Below, one piece after another: positions 62,072 to 64,000 of a stretch of 64,000 bases of DNA. The DNA comes from JANOMH01 sp031422295 (GTDB lineage: Bacteria; Pseudomonadota; Alphaproteobacteria; Rhodobacterales; Rhodobacteraceae), in NCBI GenBank assembly GCA_031422295.1, contig JANOQM010000095.1:54739-118738 (forward strand), in the 5' to 3' direction. Numbering within the stretch: the stretch's first letter is position 1; each line of letters starts with the position of its first letter. A model generated the notes under the pieces. It was not told the DNA's origin. It saw only the letters and a list, made by a program, of their open reading frames with translations, and did no database searches. Both the position numbers and the translations under genes were made by a program.

Positions 62072-63855
62072 TCCTTCCGTTCAAGGCGAACCATTGTTTT
62101 GCCATGCTCGATCTGTCTGGTTTTGCCGATGCCGCATTGCCGCGGGTGGCCGGAATGTTTCTTTACGACACCCGGCATCTGTCCGATTACCGTTGGGATT
62201 TCAGCGGGTTCGACCTGATCGAGGCGCAAGAAACCCTGACCGAAGTGACGCAATTCTGGTCACGCTTTGTCCACCACGAGCAGGATTTGCTGATCCAGCG
62301 CACCTTGCGGTTTCGCCCTGACGGGTTTGACGACGTTTTATCGGTGCGCAATGAATCCCTGACTGAACAGGTATTTACGCCGCAGCTGACCGCCGATGCC
62401 GATTTCGTCGACTGCTTTGAATTGCGCGGGCGGGTCCGCGCGATCGGGCGCAACAGGGTGGACCGGACGACCGATGCCGCAGGCACGGCTTTTACCTATC
62501 TCGCGCAGGACGGTATCCGCACGGCAACGACGTTGCGGTTTTCAGGGTTTTCCAATGGCGCAGGCATTGTGCTGGCCCCGGGGCAATCTGTCGATCTGGC
62601 GGTGCGCGGCGACTTTGCCACCACCTTGCCCGGGGTCGATGACGGCGCGCCCCTGCCCGGCTTCCAGATCAGGGCCACCTCCGCCGTCCAGCAGCAGGCG
62701 CTGGCCGATATCACAGCGCTGACCTGCAGCAGCCCGCAGGGGGTGTATGTCGCCGCCGGTGTGCCCAATTTCGTCACGTTGTTTGGCCGGGATTCGCTGA
62801 TCACTGCATGGTTCCTTCTCCACGCGGCCCCCGGCCTTGCGCGCAGCACCTTGCTGAACCTAGCGCAATTTCAGGGCACCGTCGACAATCCGGCCCGCGC
62901 CGAACAGCCCGGCAAAATCCCGCATGAGATCCGGCAAGGCGAATTGTCGCGCTGCGATGATGTGCCGTTCGGGCGGTATTACGGCACTACCGATGCGACA
63001 GCGCTGTTTGTCATGGTATTGCGTGATACGCATGACCCGGGGCTGGCCCGGACGCTGGAACCGCACTGGCGCAGCGCGCTGGACTGGATCGAGGGCCAGC
63101 AGGATGCGCAAGGGTTGATCCGCTATGGCACGGCGCGGGTCGGGCGCGGGCTGGTCCATACCTCATGGAAAGACAGCGACGATTCCGTGTCCTATGCCGA
63201 TGGGCGACTGGCCACCGGCCAGATCGCTGTGGTCGAAATTCAGGGCTATGTTGCGGCAGCCCTGCTGGCCGGGGCAGAGCTGAATGACGCTTTGGGCGGC
63301 CCGCCCGCAGAAACATTGCGCTTGCGGGCCAAGGCGGCAGCACTGCGGTTGCAGATTGACGCGCTGTTCTGGAATGATCGGCTGGGCCTGCATGCTATCG
63401 CGGTTGATGCGGCCGGGGCGCAATGTGATACCGCCACGTCAAACCCCGGGCATCTGCTGTGGGCCGGGGTCCTGTCGCCAGACCGGGCCTGGCAGGTGGC
63501 GGACCGGCTGATGCAGCCTGACCTGTGGTCGGGCTGGGGGTTGCGCACCCTGTCGACCCGGGAAAAGCGCTATAAACCACTGTCCTATCACAACGGATCA
63601 GTCTGGCCGCATGATACCGGGCTGTTTGCCGCAGGTCTGCATCGCTACGGCCTGACAGGTCATTGCAACACCGTCTGCCGCGCTTTGCTCGCCCTTGCTG
63701 CACGTCAGCCCGGATTGCACATGCCAGAACTTTTGGGCGGCTATGCCCGCAGCGCCGATATTCCACCGCTGGTCTATGTCGAAACCTGCCGACCCCAGGC
63801 CTGGGCCGCAGCCGCCGTGATCTGGGCCGCGTCACATCAGACTGAAAAGGACTAA
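62068..63855 (+). CDS. Glycogen-debranching-like / MGH1-like glycoside hydrolase
   Basis: A 595-aa protein with an N-terminal beta domain (about 1-200) like the glycogen-debranching N-terminal domain and a C-terminal (alpha/alpha)6 barrel. Motifs of the amylo-alpha-1,6-glucosidase-like clan are visible: FGRDSLITAWFLL, TSWKDSDDSV and HNGSVWPHDTGL. No signal peptide, so it acts in the cytoplasm on imported glycoside. The ATG at 62068 overlaps the permease stop (ATGA). Candidate substrates are alpha-glucosides or compatible-solute glycosides such as glucosylglycerol or mannosylglycerate; this is inference. Confidence 0.88.
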   Translation: MILPFKANHCFAMLDLSGFADAALPRVAGMFLYDTRHLSDYRWDFSGFDLIEAQETLTEVTQFWSRFVHHEQDLLIQRTLRFRPDGFDDVLSVRNESLTEQVFTPQLTADADFVDCFELRGRVRAIGRNRVDRTTDAAGTAFTYLAQDGIRTATTLRFSGFSNGAGIVLAPGQSVDLAVRGDFATTLPGVDDGAPLPGFQIRATSAVQQQALADITALTCSSPQGVYVAAGVPNFVTLFGRDSLITAWFLLHAAPGLARSTLLNLAQFQGTVDNPARAEQPGKIPHEIRQGELSRCDDVPFGRYYGTTDATALFVMVLRDTHDPGLARTLEPHWRSALDWIEGQQDAQGLIRYGTARVGRGLVHTSWKDSDDSVSYADGRLATGQIAVVEIQGYVAAALLAGAELNDALGGPPAETLRLRAKAAALRLQIDALFWNDRLGLHAIAVDAAGAQCDTATSNPGHLLWAGVLSPDRAWQVADRLMQPDLWSGWGLRTLSTREKRYKPLSYHNGSVWPHDTGLFAAGLHRYGLTGHCNTVCRALLALAARQPGLHMPELLGGYARSADIPPLVYVETCRPQAWAAAAVIWAASHQTEKD

Positions 63856-63859
63856 TACC

Positions 63860-64000
63860 ATGGCCGATCTGAAACTGACCAATATCGCCAAGAATTATGG
63901 CGGGACGGTTGATGTGCTCAAAAACATCAATCTGGACATCAAAAAGGGTGAACTGGTCGTGTTCGTCGGCCCGTCCGGCTGTGGCAAATCCACCCTCTTG
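63860..64000 (+). CDS. Sugar ABC transporter ATP-binding protein, N-terminal part (UgpC/MalK type)
   Basis: The gene is cut by the window end. The 47 visible residues begin MADLKLTNIAKNYGGTVDVL and include Walker A, GPSGCGKSTLL. It starts 4 bp after the glycosidase stop and completes the transporter begun at 58270. Confidence 0.92.
   Translation, partial: MADLKLTNIAKNYGGTVDVLKNINLDIKKGELVVFVGPSGCGKSTLL

Overview
The window looks like part of a Rhodobacteraceae-type (Roseobacter-like) alphaproteobacterial genome. Most of it is G+C-rich and made almost entirely of solute-uptake ABC transporters, each packaged with catabolic enzymes and a local regulator. No rRNA, tRNA, CRISPR array, phage module or intact insertion sequence was recognised. 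Genus-level identity is inference from gene content and codon use only.

Layout. (1) 1-2.7 kb, plus strand: end of an SDR gene, a membrane desaturase/hydroxylase, a Rieske ferredoxin and a divergent PanB-like protein that lacks the known metal ligands. (2) 3.0-8.8 kb: an enolase-superfamily enzyme, a DapA-like lyase/deaminase and a polar amino-acid ABC transporter, facing a GntR regulator across a palindromic operator candidate; the enzyme pair suggests a hydroxyproline-type substrate. (3) About 9.3-28.4 kb: a visibly A+T-richer block with an XRE-cupin regulator, a branched-chain-type ABC transporter, an amidohydrolase, a COG0523 GTPase, a 2-oxoacid dehydrogenase E1 alpha/beta with a free-standing lipoyl protein, a three-subunit molybdenum hydroxylase, an SDR, a metallo-beta-lactamase-fold hydrolase and a zinc alcohol dehydrogenase. 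Three promoter regions inside it share the inverted repeat GTACAA-N3-TTGTAC, so it may be one regulon for a substrate, probably a nitrogen heterocycle or amide, that I cannot name.

(4) 28.5-32.6 kb: a decaying acetoin-dehydrogenase-like operon. E1 alpha and a SorC-type regulator look intact, E1 beta has lost its middle, the E2/hydrolase gene is frameshifted and a COG4091 homologue is internally deleted. (5) 32.8-39.6 kb: a carbohydrate ABC transporter with a PfkB kinase and two unrecognised, translationally coupled genes. (6) 40.1-45.1 kb: a ribose-type sugar ABC transporter with an IclR regulator. (7) 45.3-57.1 kb: an N-methylamine module: a trimethylamine-dehydrogenase-like flavoprotein coupled to a tiny membrane protein and a MOSC-like protein, a BetI-like TetR regulator, a polyamine-type ABC transporter, and divergently a dimethylglycine/sarcosine-dehydrogenase-like enzyme and a flavin amine oxidase. 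(8) 57.1-64.0 kb: a LacI regulator and a glycoside ABC transporter whose two permeases carry unusual insertions, a debranching-type glycosidase, and the start of an ATPase gene cut by the window end.

The most distinctive observations are the low-G+C block with its shared operator, its molybdenum hydroxylase with glutamine where the family has a catalytic glutamate, the PanB-like protein without metal ligands, the lone lipoyl protein followed by an apparent E2 scar, the TMADH-like enzyme with a changed substrate pocket, and the permeases with large inserts.
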